From contig NZ_CP097263.1 in assembly GCF_028622115.1 (NCBI RefSeq), positions 4,650,001 to 4,714,000 of the forward strand: DNA of 64,000 nucleotides. The letters run 5' to 3'. This DNA is from Kutzneria chonburiensis (lineage in GTDB: Bacteria; Actinomycetota; Actinomycetes; Mycobacteriales; Pseudonocardiaceae). The notes beneath the pieces are model-generated. The model saw only the letters and a program-made list of their open reading frames with translations, was not told where the DNA came from and ran no database searches. A program made the translations under genes and the position numbers. Of the stretch, positions 47,948 to 57,015 are shown piece after piece. How positions within the stretch are numbered: position 1 is the stretch's first letter; each line of letters starts with the position of its first letter.

Positions 47948-49489
47948 TCAGCTCTCCGGCTTCGCCGCGCCGATCTTGTCGATCTTCTGGATGTAGAGCT
48001 GGGTGTTCTCCCACTTCAGCCCGACGCCGATCTGCTGCACCGACTTGACGCCGTCCTTGGTGACGATGTGCTCGGTGGCGCGGATGTAGTAGTTGCCGGG
48101 CTGGACGTCGCTCAGCGTCACCGTCTTGGCCTTGCTCATCTCGGCCAGGAAGGCATCCGCGCCGCCCTGGAACCCGGGGAGCAGGTAGGCGGTGGCGGCG
48201 TTCTGCGCATTGCTCGGCAGCTGCGCGAAGAAGTCGGTGACCGTCTTCATCTGCACGTCCGGGCCGGGGTCGCCGTCGCCGGACAGCGGCTGCCGGTTGA
48301 TGACCGTCGCGGCCGGCGTGGTCGACGCGGAGGTCGTGCTGCCGCCGCCACCGGTCGAGCCGCCGGTGCCGTCCGAGCCGCCGGCGTTGTTGTTGCCGCC
48401 GTGGTTGATCACCACGATCACGCCGACTATCACCGCGATGACAACCGCCGTGACAATCCCGATCAGCGGCCCACGCTTCATGCCGCCCGACTGCTGCGGC
48501 CCCTTCGGCCGAACGGGCGGCATTGCGGTGGTCGAGGTGGCTCGCGGGGCACCGCCGACCGGCGGACGCTGGTCGAGCCGGGTCGCCATCGGCATCGGGC
48601 GCTGCGCGGCCGTCGCCACGGTCGGCATGTGGGCCTGCTGCGGCACCGGCATCGGCGGCGCGGGCTGGCCCGCGGCCACCGCACCCAGCGCGTCCCGGCA
48701 GCGGACCATCGTCACGCGCTCGGTCGGCTCGGCCGACAGCAGCGACAGCAGCGGCTGCGTGAGCGGTCCCGCCTGGCGCGGCGGGTCGATCTGCCCGGAC
48801 GCCACCTTGTGCAGCAGCGCCAACGGGTTGTCGCTGAGGCCGAACGGCGGAATGCCTTCCACCGCGGCGTAAATCGTTGCCCCGAGGGAGAAAACGTCGG
48901 ACGACGGGGTCGGGTCATGGCCCTTGGCGATCTCCGGCGCGAGATAGGCCGGCGTGCCGGCGAGCATGCCGGTGGCGGTCACCGTCGAGTCGCCCTGAGC
49001 GCGGGAGATGCCGAAGTCGGTGATCTTCACGGTGCCGTCGTCGCCGAGCAACACGTTGCCGGGCTTGACATCCCGGTGCACGATGCCGGCGGCGTGCGCG
49101 GCGGCCAGCGCGTTGGCCACGTGCATGCCGATGCGCGCGGCCTCCTGCGGCGCCAGGGTCCCCTGCTCTTCCAACAGCTGGGACAGGCTGCGCGACGGCA
49201 CGTACTCCATCACCAGCCACGGCATGCCGTCGCCCTCGTCAACGACGTCGAACACCGCGACCGCGTTGGGATGCTGCAGGCGCGCGGCGATCCGGCCCTC
49301 ACGCATGGCGCGGCGACGCGCCTCCTCGGCGTCGGCCTCGCTCTGGCCCGGCTGCAGCAACAGCTGCTTCACCGCGACGGTGCGGTACAGCAGTTCGTCG
49401 TGCGCCTGCCATACGACGCCCATCGCGCCGCTGCCGATCCGTCGGCCCAAGCGGTAACGGCCCGCGACTACCCGGCCATCGACGGTCAC
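47948..49489 (-). CDS. Membrane Ser/Thr protein kinase with extracellular domain
   Basis: A 513-residue Hanks-type kinase. Kinase domain about 10-265: IGSGAMGVV, VAVKQLL, HRDVKPGNVLL, DFGISRA, APE. A Pro-rich linker leads to a membrane segment (about 340-365, LIGIVTAVVIAVIVGVIVVI), then a Gly/Ser/Thr linker and a C-terminal extracellular domain (TDFFAQLPSNAQNAATAYLLPGF, TEHIVTKDGVKSVQQIGVGL) that could sense an external signal. No PASTA repeats. It is unrelated by neighbourhood to the kinase at 43180. Confidence 0.92.
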   Translation of the reverse strand: MTVDGRVVAGRYRLGRRIGSGAMGVVWQAHDELLYRTVAVKQLLLQPGQSEADAEEARRRAMREGRIAARLQHPNAVAVFDVVDEGDGMPWLVMEYVPSRSLSQLLEEQGTLAPQEAARIGMHVANALAAAHAAGIVHRDVKPGNVLLGDDGTVKITDFGISRAQGDSTVTATGMLAGTPAYLAPEIAKGHDPTPSSDVFSLGATIYAAVEGIPPFGLSDNPLALLHKVASGQIDPPRQAGPLTQPLLSLLSAEPTERVTMVRCRDALGAVAAGQPAPPMPVPQQAHMPTVATAAQRPMPMATRLDQRPPVGGAPRATSTTAMPPVRPKGPQQSGGMKRGPLIGIVTAVVIAVIVGVIVVINHGGNNNAGGSDGTGGSTGGGGSTTSASTTPAATVINRQPLSGDGDPGPDVQMKTVTDFFAQLPSNAQNAATAYLLPGFQGGADAFLAEMSKAKTVTLSDVQPGNYYIRATEHIVTKDGVKSVQQIGVGLKWENTQLYIQKIDKIGAAKPES

Positions 49490-49627
49490 GCCATCTCCTC
49501 GTTCATGGGTTCGCGCTGCTGCGCATGCGCCCGCCGAACCATGTCACCAGCCACGCGCGCCACGCTGCTGGCAGCCAACAACGGCAGACCGCCGTAGACA
49601 ATACCCAGCCCCGCGCGAATGGAGGCA

Positions 49628-49642
49628 TTGACACGGTGTCAA
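49628..49642. promoter_or_regulatory. Perfect palindrome upstream of the sugar-binding lipoprotein gene
   Basis: TTGACAC-G-GTGTCAA, 15 bp, 55 bp before the gene start. The TTGACA may also serve as a -35 element, so a bound repressor would block transcription. The regulator is not in the window. The rest of the 49490-49696 gap shows nothing certain. Confidence 0.55.
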
Positions 49643-49696
49643 ACCGTCTTCACTGTCGTCCCCACGCAACTGGGGTCCCGGCGGGGGGATGATCAT

Positions 49697-50947
49697 ATGA
49701 GACGGGTGCGCGGCTTCGGTGTGACGGTCATGGCGCTGGCGCTGCTGGCCGCCGGGTGCGCCGCGACGCCGGCCGCGCCGTCCGGGCCGACCACCACGCT
49801 CACCGTGTGGTTGATGAAGGAAAGCGCGCCGGACAACGTCATCTCCGAGCTCGACCAGCAGTTCCACACGCTGCACCCGGACGTCGAGGTGAAGCTGACC
49901 ACCCTGGAATGGCCGGGACGGGACGCGCGCTGGCAGGCCGGCATGGCCGGCGCGACGCCGCCGGACGTGATGGAGATGGGCAACAGCGACGTGCTGGCCT
50001 ACGCCAGCGCCGGCAAGCTGGCCGATCTCAGCAAGCAGGACTTCGAGAACTCCGACACCTGGCTGACCGGCCTGCGCGACGCCGGCAGCTACCAGGGCCG
50101 GCTCTACGGCGTGCCCTACTACGGCGGCGACCGGGTCGTCATCTACCGCAAGGACCTCTGGCAGCAGGCCGGCCTCGGCGATCCGCCGACCACGCTGGCC
50201 CAGTTGCAGGCCGACGCGCTGAAGTTGATGAACGCCAACAAGGCCACCGATTTCTCGGCGCTGTACTTCCCCGGTCGCTATCAGTACGCCGCCCTGCCCT
50301 TCGTGCTCGACGCCGGCGGGGCCATCGCCACGCAGCAGGACGGGAAATGGGCCGGTGCCCTGTCGTCGTCCAAGTCTCGGGCCGGGTTGCACGCCTGGGC
50401 CGACTTCGTGGCGAAGGTCTCCCGCGCGCCGGCCGACAAGGACGAGACCAGCGACGTGGACGCGCTGGGCAGCGGCCGGGCCGCGATGATCATCGACCAG
50501 GGCGTGACGGCCGGCGCCGTGGCCAAGAAGTACCCCACCCTCGGCGAGCAGCTGGGCGTGTTCCCGATGCCCGGGGCCACCGGGCCGATGCCGGTGTTCC
50601 TCGGCGGCTCCAACCTGGTCGTGCCTACCGCCGGTCACCACGCCGATCTGGCCGCGCAGTGGATCCGGCTGCTGACCGGCACCCAGTACGAGGGACTGCT
50701 CGGCCAGAGCGGGCTGGTGCCGAACAGCACCGGCCTGTCCACTTTTGTCAGCGGCATCACCGCGGTGGAGCTGACCGCCGCCGGCAAGTCCTGGTTCACG
50801 CCGCTGTCCACGCGGTGGTCGGCGGTGGACAACGCGAACGTGATCCAGGACATGCTCGAGTCGATCTACAACGGCCGGGCCACCGTCACCGAGGCGACGA
50901 CGGCGGCCGATGCCAAGATTGGGCAGTTACTCAACGCGCCGGGCTGA
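49697..50947 (+). CDS. Sugar ABC transporter substrate-binding lipoprotein (SBP family 1)
   Basis: A 416-residue lipoprotein with lipobox LLAAGC (Cys21). The mature domain is a family-1 binding protein (TLTVWLMKESAPDNVISELDQQF, GVPYYGGDRVVIYRKDLWQQAG, FLGGSNLVVP, WIRLLTGTQYE), typical for oligosaccharides. ATG 49697 is fixed by a stop in the competing frame. No permease or ATPase genes follow, so it is an orphan, perhaps served by a shared MsiK-type ATPase and distant permeases. Confidence 0.9.
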   Translation: MRRVRGFGVTVMALALLAAGCAATPAAPSGPTTTLTVWLMKESAPDNVISELDQQFHTLHPDVEVKLTTLEWPGRDARWQAGMAGATPPDVMEMGNSDVLAYASAGKLADLSKQDFENSDTWLTGLRDAGSYQGRLYGVPYYGGDRVVIYRKDLWQQAGLGDPPTTLAQLQADALKLMNANKATDFSALYFPGRYQYAALPFVLDAGGAIATQQDGKWAGALSSSKSRAGLHAWADFVAKVSRAPADKDETSDVDALGSGRAAMIIDQGVTAGAVAKKYPTLGEQLGVFPMPGATGPMPVFLGGSNLVVPTAGHHADLAAQWIRLLTGTQYEGLLGQSGLVPNSTGLSTFVSGITAVELTAAGKSWFTPLSTRWSAVDNANVIQDMLESIYNGRATVTEATTAADAKIGQLLNAPG

Positions 50948-51067
50948 TTGCTCCGATGAATACCGGCTCTCGGGCCAAAAATCCCGCTCGGATCGTGTTG
51001 AGATCCGATGTCTGTGGGTATTGTCACCCCACCCGCCACAGTGACGTGCCGAGTGGAGCAGCCCGTG

Positions 51068-52255
51068 ATGAGAAGACCCTTGCTGGTGGCCCTGGTGGCC
51101 GCGACGACGCTGACCGCCGGCGCGCTCCCGGCGTCCGGCGCGGCCGCCCAGCGGCTGGCCGCCTGGGCCCCGAGCATGACCATCGGTGGCCCGAACTTCA
51201 ACGACCAGACCATTCGCATGGTGGTGCACAGCAGCATCGCCGGCACCTCGCCGCGCATCACCCTGTCCAACCTGCGCAGCACCACGCCGTTGGCCGTCGG
51301 GGCCGTTGACGTGGCCGTGCAGGGCAGCATGGCCACCGCGGTGGCCGGCACCCACCACACCGTCACCTTCGCCCGGTCGAAGACGCCGACCATCGCCGCC
51401 GGCGCCGAGGCGGTCAGCGACCCGATCCCGATGACCGTCGGCGCCGGGCAGAACCTGCTGGTCAGTGTGTTCCTGCCGAAGGCGACCAGCTCGGCCACCT
51501 GGCACTCGGACGCCTTCGACACCACGTTCCTGTCCCGCACCGGCGACCACACGCGGGACGACGCCGACGGAAACTACGTCGCGGCAAGGACTTCCTGGTT
51601 CTATCTGTCCGGTTTGGACGTCGTGCCGAGCACGGCCCGCAGCACCGTGGTCGCGTTCGGCGACTCCATCACCGACGGCTACAACACGCCGACCGGCGCG
51701 TACCAGCGCTGGCCCGACGACCTGGCCCGCCGCCTGGCCGCCGCCGGAACTCCCCGCGGCGTCGTCGATGCCGGGATCGGCGGCAACCGCGTGCTGACCG
51801 ACGTGCCCAACATCTGGCAGGGCATCAGTGCCCTCAAGCGTTTCCAGCACGACGCCCTCACCATCGCGGGCGTGAAGACCGTGATCCTGTTGGAGGGCAT
51901 CAATGATCTACACGCCGGCGTGAACACCGCCGGCGGCCCGCTGACCGCTCAAGACCTGATCAACGGCTACCAGCAGCTCATTGCCCAGGCGCACAAGGCA
52001 GGCGTGCGGATCATCGGCGGCACCATCATGCCGGACAACGAACCGGCCGACCGCGAGGCCATGCGCCAGACCGTCAACGACTGGGTCCGCACCAGCGGCG
52101 CCTTCGACGGCTTCGTGGACTTCGACCACGCGATGGCCGACCCGGCCAATCCGCACAGCCTCAACCCGCCGTACAACTCCGGCGACGGCCTGCACCCCAA
52201 CGCGACCGGCATGCAGGCCATGGCCGACGCCGTGAACCTGACGCTGATCAGCTAG
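51068..52255 (+). CDS. Secreted SGNH/GDSL hydrolase
   Basis: A 395-residue secreted esterase. A signal peptide covers residues 1-28 (LLVALVAATTLTAGALPASGAAA). Block I is VVAFGDSITDGYN with the nucleophile Ser200; block II has IGGNRVL, block III EGINDLH, and block V DGLHPNAT with the Asp/His pair. The N-terminal 190 residues form a beta-rich domain often seen in secreted rhamnogalacturonan-acetylesterase-like and lipase proteins. ATG 51068 is preceded by a weak GGAG. Confidence 0.92.
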   Translation: MRRPLLVALVAATTLTAGALPASGAAAQRLAAWAPSMTIGGPNFNDQTIRMVVHSSIAGTSPRITLSNLRSTTPLAVGAVDVAVQGSMATAVAGTHHTVTFARSKTPTIAAGAEAVSDPIPMTVGAGQNLLVSVFLPKATSSATWHSDAFDTTFLSRTGDHTRDDADGNYVAARTSWFYLSGLDVVPSTARSTVVAFGDSITDGYNTPTGAYQRWPDDLARRLAAAGTPRGVVDAGIGGNRVLTDVPNIWQGISALKRFQHDALTIAGVKTVILLEGINDLHAGVNTAGGPLTAQDLINGYQQLIAQAHKAGVRIIGGTIMPDNEPADREAMRQTVNDWVRTSGAFDGFVDFDHAMADPANPHSLNPPYNSGDGLHPNATGMQAMADAVNLTLIS

Positions 52256-52257
52256 GA

Positions 52258-52314
52258 ATGCAGGGAAGGACGCCTTACCTGCGTTGGACGCAGGTAAGGC
52301 GTCCTTCCCTGCAT
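52258..52314. terminator. Perfect 27-bp hairpin (family copy 3), bidirectional
   Basis: Arms 52258-52284 and 52288-52314 (ATGCAGGGAAGGACGCCTTA..., continuing CCTGCGT) are perfectly complementary over 27 bp with a 3-nt loop. It separates the convergent SGNH hydrolase and beta-helix genes. The GGGAAGG arm pattern is shared with the hairpin at 47885. Confidence 0.75.
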
Positions 52315-52324
52315 AACATAACGG

Positions 52325-54913
52325 TCAGACCGTTATCTGGAAGCCGTCGACGAGGAAGTACGTGCCGTCGACCTTGCTCACGGTCAGCGTGTGCTGGCCG
52401 GCCGGCAATCCCGTGACGGTGAACACCTTCTGCTGCACGCCGCGCTGCGCCGTGTTGGCGGTGACGTTCGGCTTGGCCACGCCGTCGAGCGTCACGCCGA
52501 TCGTGCCCTCGTCGGAGTTGGTCTCGGTGATGAACGAGATTCCGGTGCCGGTGAAGGTGATCGTCGCCGACGCGCCGTCCTGCTGGCTGTAGTGGACGTT
52601 GCCGTTGAGGTCGCCGAAGCTGCGCCCGCCCTGGAACGACCAGCTGCCACGGTAGGCGATCCGCAGATCGTCGTCGTCGACCAGGGTGGACTTCGGCGTG
52701 TCCGGTCCGGCCGCGGCGAGGATGGCCAGTGCCGCCGGCGGCCAGTTCTGGTCACCGACCACAGTGGACGGTTGGAACGTGATGTTGGTGCCGTTGTTGT
52801 TGTAGTTGCCGGTGTCGGTGTAGTTGTCCACGATCTTGTCGTCGTGGATGGTCGGCGTCCACAGGTTCAGCCACAGCGAGCCGCCGATCGACTTCACCAC
52901 GTTGTCGTGCGTGTACCACAGCGAGCTGCCCTCGTCGTGGTAGATGGCGTTGCAGCCGTTGACGCACTCGCCGAGCACGTTGCCGGTGAACTCGGACTGC
53001 GACGCCTGCCCGCCGAGGGTGTAGATCGGACCGCCGTCGTTGAGCTCGCCCATCACGCTGTGCACGTGGTTGCCGACGACGTGGTTGCCGCCGGTGTAGG
53101 TGGTGCCGTGCGCGCAGGGCTGCGGAAGTCCTTGCTTGGCCTGGAGATCGCAGCTCGACGCCCAGCCCCAGCCCCAGCCGATGGAGACGCCGGAGTACGG
53201 CGTGTAGCCGATGTCGTTGTGCGACAGCGTGGTGTTACGGCTGTGCCCGACGAGAATGCCGACGGAGTCGGCGAACTCCTGGCCGACGTACTGGATCGTG
53301 TTGTCGGACACCGAGTTGCCGCTGGTCATCAGCGCGGTCTGGGTCTGGTAGTAGTCGTCGACCTCGCCGACCGCGACGCCGATGCCGGACGTGTCGGTGA
53401 CGGTCGAGCGGTAGACCGTGGAGTCCTGGGTCTGGTCGGCGAGATCGATGCCGCTGGTGCCCAGGTTGCGCACGGTGTCGTCGGAGAAGGTGATGCGCTG
53501 GCCGCGGTGCACCTGCACGGCGGCGGGAATGCGGATCGGGGAGCGGGTGGTCGGGTCCCACAGCACGCCCGCCTGGTTGTCGACGTACCCCTCGGCGGTG
53601 GGTGCGTTCCAGGTCGTGTAGGCGAACGTGATGCCGGAGAAGGTGATGTCGTGCACGGTGTTCACGACGTCGGGGATGACCGTGATGCCGTCGACCAGCA
53701 TGTACTGCCCGCCGGTCTTCACCAGCTTGACCGTGTGCGGCCCCTTGGCCAGGCCGGTGACGCTCACGATCGCCTGCTGGGCAAGGCGTTCCGGTGAACT
53801 GGCGTTGACGGTCTGGGTCTTGGCGCCGTCCACGTAGACGTCGATCGTGCCCTCGTCGGAGTTGAGCTCCGAGAGCACCTGGACGCCGGTGCCGGTGAAG
53901 GCGTAGCTGAAGGAGTCGCCGTCGGTGCTGGTGTAGTGCACGTCCGCGCCGAGGTCACCGGTCGGCCGGCCGCCCGAGTAGCCCCAGCTGCCGGTGTAGG
54001 TGGCGCGCCAGTCGCTGTCGTTGAGCGGCGCGAGGTGGCCCGGCGTGCCGCTGATGTCCAGGAGTTGTTGCGCCGTCGGCAGTTCCACGTCGGCCTTGGC
54101 CAGGTTCTCGCCGGGTCGCGGCACGTAGTACAGGTAGCCGGCCGCGCCGTCGAGGTAGAACTGGCCCGGCGTGCCGAGCAGCTGGTAGGCGTTCTCCAGC
54201 CAGCTGATGCCGCCCAGCGAGGGCAATCCCGCGCCGTTGAACGGAAAGCCCGGGTTGGGCACGTTGTTGTGGTTGTTGTTCCAGCAGCCCGGATCGACCG
54301 TGAGGTCCGAGCCGCCGGCCGCGTTGTGCGTGATCGAGGCCAGCGGGCAGCGCATCTGCTTCCATGCGTTGTCGTTGACCACCTCCACCTGGCTCTGGTT
54401 GGTCCAGTTCGCGTACGAGCCGTCGGCCGTGGTGAATCCCGTTGCCGTGGCGGAGAAGCCGCCCGGGTTGGCCGCGCTGCGGGCTCTGAGCGCCCGTTTG
54501 CCGTCCACGAACAGATCCCGGCTCTCGGTTCCCTTCGGCACCGTGGCCCGGTAGATGTTCTTGGCCGCGTCGACCTTCGTGAATCCGTGCACCTGGCTCG
54601 CACCGCTGAACACCGGCCGCTGCCCCGCCGCCGCCCGGTAGACGACCGCGTGCCCCGATCGGCCAGAATCCTGCGGGCCTAAGGCGAACGGGCTGGTCAG
54701 CCGGTACGTGCCGCCGTTCAGCTCGACGACCACGTCACCCTGCTTCTGCCGGGCCTGGTCCCGCGCCGTGGTCAGGCTGCACGGCGCCTCGGCCCGGCAC
54801 TGCGTGCCGCGCCCATCAGGCGAAACGTGCAGAACGTCCGAGGTATAGCTGGCCACACCCGCAGTGGTAGCGGCTGCTACCAGGTGTGCGGCGACAACAA
54901 TGGCGAACCGCAT
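52325..54913 (-). CDS. Secreted right-handed beta-helix protein with two repeated modules
   Basis: An 862-residue secreted protein. ATG 54913 follows GGAGG; residues 1-22 are a signal peptide. The main fold is a parallel beta-helix of the polysaccharide lyase/glycosidase type (ITFSGITFAYTTWNAP, SGIDLADQTQDSTVYRSTV, HNDIGYTPYSGVSIGWGWGW). A module of about 115 residues (SDWRATYTGSWGYSGGR ... VDGITVI) is inserted near 315-435 and recurs at the C-terminus (DLRIAYRGSWSFQGGR ... VDGFQITV), probably carbohydrate binding. The catalytic activity is not identified. Confidence 0.85.
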   Translation of the reverse strand: MRFAIVVAAHLVAAATTAGVASYTSDVLHVSPDGRGTQCRAEAPCSLTTARDQARQKQGDVVVELNGGTYRLTSPFALGPQDSGRSGHAVVYRAAAGQRPVFSGASQVHGFTKVDAAKNIYRATVPKGTESRDLFVDGKRALRARSAANPGGFSATATGFTTADGSYANWTNQSQVEVVNDNAWKQMRCPLASITHNAAGGSDLTVDPGCWNNNHNNVPNPGFPFNGAGLPSLGGISWLENAYQLLGTPGQFYLDGAAGYLYYVPRPGENLAKADVELPTAQQLLDISGTPGHLAPLNDSDWRATYTGSWGYSGGRPTGDLGADVHYTSTDGDSFSYAFTGTGVQVLSELNSDEGTIDVYVDGAKTQTVNASSPERLAQQAIVSVTGLAKGPHTVKLVKTGGQYMLVDGITVIPDVVNTVHDITFSGITFAYTTWNAPTAEGYVDNQAGVLWDPTTRSPIRIPAAVQVHRGQRITFSDDTVRNLGTSGIDLADQTQDSTVYRSTVTDTSGIGVAVGEVDDYYQTQTALMTSGNSVSDNTIQYVGQEFADSVGILVGHSRNTTLSHNDIGYTPYSGVSIGWGWGWASSCDLQAKQGLPQPCAHGTTYTGGNHVVGNHVHSVMGELNDGGPIYTLGGQASQSEFTGNVLGECVNGCNAIYHDEGSSLWYTHDNVVKSIGGSLWLNLWTPTIHDDKIVDNYTDTGNYNNNGTNITFQPSTVVGDQNWPPAALAILAAAGPDTPKSTLVDDDDLRIAYRGSWSFQGGRSFGDLNGNVHYSQQDGASATITFTGTGISFITETNSDEGTIGVTLDGVAKPNVTANTAQRGVQQKVFTVTGLPAGQHTLTVSKVDGTYFLVDGFQITV

Positions 54914-54921
54914 CGGACCTC

Positions 54922-54941
54922 CATCGGACAGACGTCCGATG
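54922..54941. promoter_or_regulatory. Palindromic operator upstream of beta-helix gene
   Basis: CATCGGAC-AGAC-GTCCGATG, perfect 8-bp arms, 9 bp upstream of the start codon and overlapping the leader. A further CATCGGAC half-site covers the start codon. Likely site for a repressor not encoded nearby. Confidence 0.5.
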
Positions 54942-55090
54942 AATATAGACAGTCCCCCACCCCACGGCGAGAGCCAACTTTCGGTACCCGACCCGAACAC
55001 CCTCCGCCACACCTCGTGTCACATGCGGTCCGGAGGTGCCGCAGGGAGGCAACAACGACGCTCATGTGACATTTGGGCGAGCTTGCGGGG

Positions 55091-55567
55091 TCAGGCCGAG
55101 GGGAGCAGGCGGGCGCTGGGGCCGGGGGTCGCCGTGACGTCGCGGGGGGCGAGCTGGCCGTGGCCGGCGTCGCAGCGGAGCTCGGCGTGCACGGGGGCGC
55201 CGCAGTCGCGGTGCTGGAGCAGCAGGGCGGGGCCCTCGGGGTCGGCGACGTGGCGGTCGCCCCAGTCGAGCAGGGCGACCAGGATGGGGTACAGCTCCTT
55301 GCCCTTGGCGGTGAGCCGGTACTCGTGCCGCGACCGCTGCCCGGGTTCCTGGTAACTCTGACGGTCGAGGATGCCGTGCTCGACCAGGGTGGCCAGCCGG
55401 GTGGCGAGCAGGTTGCGGGCGATGCCGATGCGCCGCTGGAACTGCTCGAACCGGCGGTTGCCGTAGAACGCCTCACGCAGGATCAACAGCGACCACCGCT
55501 CGCCCACGATCTGGAGCGTGCGGGCGATGGAGCAGTTCTCGGCGCTGTACGTGGTGCTGTCGGTCAC
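55091..55567 (-). CDS. HxlR family transcriptional regulator
   Basis: A 158-residue winged-helix protein with the HxlR core (SAENCSIARTLQIVGERWSLLILREAF, FQRRIGIARNLLATRLATLVEHGIL). GTG 55567 is chosen because it gives the standard distance to the conserved Cys. A C-terminal extension of about 40 residues has a CGAPVHAELRCDAGHG motif with two Cys and two His that could bind zinc. It diverges from the miniature SDR-like gene. Confidence 0.88.
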   Translation of the reverse strand: MTDSTTYSAENCSIARTLQIVGERWSLLILREAFYGNRRFEQFQRRIGIARNLLATRLATLVEHGILDRQSYQEPGQRSRHEYRLTAKGKELYPILVALLDWGDRHVADPEGPALLLQHRDCGAPVHAELRCDAGHGQLAPRDVTATPGPSARLLPSA

Positions 55568-55578
55568 GCGGGCCAGTG

Positions 55579-55605
55579 TACTCTGGGTCCCAATCTGATA
55601 CTCAG
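55579..55605. promoter_or_regulatory. Candidate HxlR site, TACTC direct repeat
   Basis: (G/A)TACTC(T/A)G occurs twice, 20 bp apart (55579 and 55599), that is two helical turns, in the 55-bp gap between the HxlR gene and the divergent SDR-like gene. Confidence 0.4.
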
Positions 55606-55622
55606 ACGGAGGATCGGGCGCG

Positions 55623-56021
55623 ATGAAGCTGGCCGGCAAGACCGCTTTCGTTGCACCAGACGCAACCAACGCCGCAGTGGTGGCGGTGCTGCGGCGTGAG
55701 GGCGCACGGGTGGAGACCGAGGGGACGCTGGCGGCCGCGGCCGAGAAGTTCGGGGGCATCGACATCGTCTTCACCGGGGCCGGGCCCGACGCTCTCCCCC
55801 ACCTGCGCGACAACGGCACCGTCATCGTCTACGGCCGCGCCCTCGCCCATCCGCCGGCTGCGCTGCTCGAACCCCGCCGGCTCCGGGTCAACTACGTGGT
55901 CGCGGACGCCAGGACCCCGCATCACGAGATCGCCGAGGCGGTGCTGTACCTCGCCTCCGACGACGCCTTCACGACGCAGGGCGAGGAGGTCGTGCTGACC
56001 CGCCTCGCCCTGGCGTCGTAA
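55623..56021 (+). CDS. Miniature SDR-like protein, probably non-catalytic
   Basis: A 132-residue protein that aligns in order with pieces of a classical SDR: MKLAGKTAFV start, REGARVET (second strand), AEKFGGIDIVFTGAG (NAG region), DNGTVIVYG, and EIAEAVLYLASDDAFTTQGEEVVL end. The cofactor Gly-rich loop (replaced by VAPDATNAAV) and the catalytic YxxxK are missing, and the length is half of normal. It looks like a reduced relic kept in frame, controlled by the divergent HxlR protein. ATG 55623 follows GGAGG. Confidence 0.7.
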   Translation: MKLAGKTAFVAPDATNAAVVAVLRREGARVETEGTLAAAAEKFGGIDIVFTGAGPDALPHLRDNGTVIVYGRALAHPPAALLEPRRLRVNYVVADARTPHHEIAEAVLYLASDDAFTTQGEEVVLTRLALAS

Positions 56022-56025
56022 CGGT

Positions 56026-56946
56026 TCAGGCGTTAGCTGCCACCCGCGCCGCAGCTCGCAGGGCCCGCAGCGTCCGGGAGTCGGAGAAGCCGACGGCCCG
56101 CGCCGCCCCCTCCACGGTCGTCCCGCTGGTGATCAGGTGCTCGGCCCGCTCCAGCCGCAGCGCCTGCTGGTAGCGCAGCGGCGTGAGCCCGGTGGCGTCC
56201 CGGAACCGCCGCGTGATGGTCCGCTCGCTGCAACCGAACTTGCGGCTGAGCTCAGCCAGCCGCAGCGGCTCGGTGTAGCGCTCGTCGATCACGTCCTGCA
56301 ACCGGTGGACCAGGTCGGACAGGTGGCTGCGGTGCCGCAGCAGCGCGCTGACCTGCTCGTCGGTGCCGTTGCGGCGGGCGTACACGACCAGCGCCCGCGC
56401 GATCCGGCCGGCCATGGTCGGCCCGTGCCAGGTGGCCACCAGGTGCAGGCACAGGTCGATACCGCTGGCGATCCCGGCGGACGTGGCCAGATTTCCGTCC
56501 ACTGTGTACAGAACGTCCCGCACGACCTCGGCCGCCGGGTAGCGTGCGGCCAGCTCGTCCTGGAGCTGGTGATGGGTCGCGCAGCGCCGCCCGTCGAGCA
56601 GCCCGGCCCGGCCGAGCGCCTCGGTGGCGGCGCAGACGCTGACCACCATGCCGCCCTGGCGGTGGTGCGAGCGCAGCATGGACAGCGCCCGCTCGCTCGG
56701 CGCGATGTCCTCAAGGGTCGCGCACTGTCGCCCCGGGACGATGATGATGTCGTTGGGAGACAACGTGGGCCACGTCGTCGAGGTCCGGACCGGCAGCAGC
56801 TCGGCGGTGATCACCTCGGGCTCGTCGGCCACATAGGACAGTTCGTAGGGCAGGCCGTAGTCACGCGCGGTGTGGAACACCTCGGCGGGACCTGCCAGGT
56901 CGAGCAGGTACACCTGCGGCTGAACCAGGAACACCACGCGGCGCAT
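56026..56946 (-). CDS. GlxA family AraC-type regulator (DJ-1/PfpI plus AraC)
   Basis: A 306-residue regulator. Residues 1-185 are a DJ-1/PfpI-like amidotransferase-fold domain (VFLVQPQVYLLDLAGPAEVF, IIVPGRQ, VVSVCAATEALGRAGLL with the family Cys). Residues about 205-300 are an AraC DNA-binding domain with two helix-turn-helix motifs (LRLAELSRKFGCSERTITRRF; TVEGAARAVGFSDSRTL). The start follows GAGGAGG. Targets are unknown; it ends 4 bp from the convergent SDR-like gene. Confidence 0.92.
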   Translation of the reverse strand: MRRVVFLVQPQVYLLDLAGPAEVFHTARDYGLPYELSYVADEPEVITAELLPVRTSTTWPTLSPNDIIIVPGRQCATLEDIAPSERALSMLRSHHRQGGMVVSVCAATEALGRAGLLDGRRCATHHQLQDELAARYPAAEVVRDVLYTVDGNLATSAGIASGIDLCLHLVATWHGPTMAGRIARALVVYARRNGTDEQVSALLRHRSHLSDLVHRLQDVIDERYTEPLRLAELSRKFGCSERTITRRFRDATGLTPLRYQQALRLERAEHLITSGTTVEGAARAVGFSDSRTLRALRAAARVAANA

Positions 56947-57015
56947 CGGACGCCTCCTCAGCTGACACCGGCCGGACTGTCCGGCGATGCTAGCGATGGT
57001 GTGGTTTCCGAGCCG

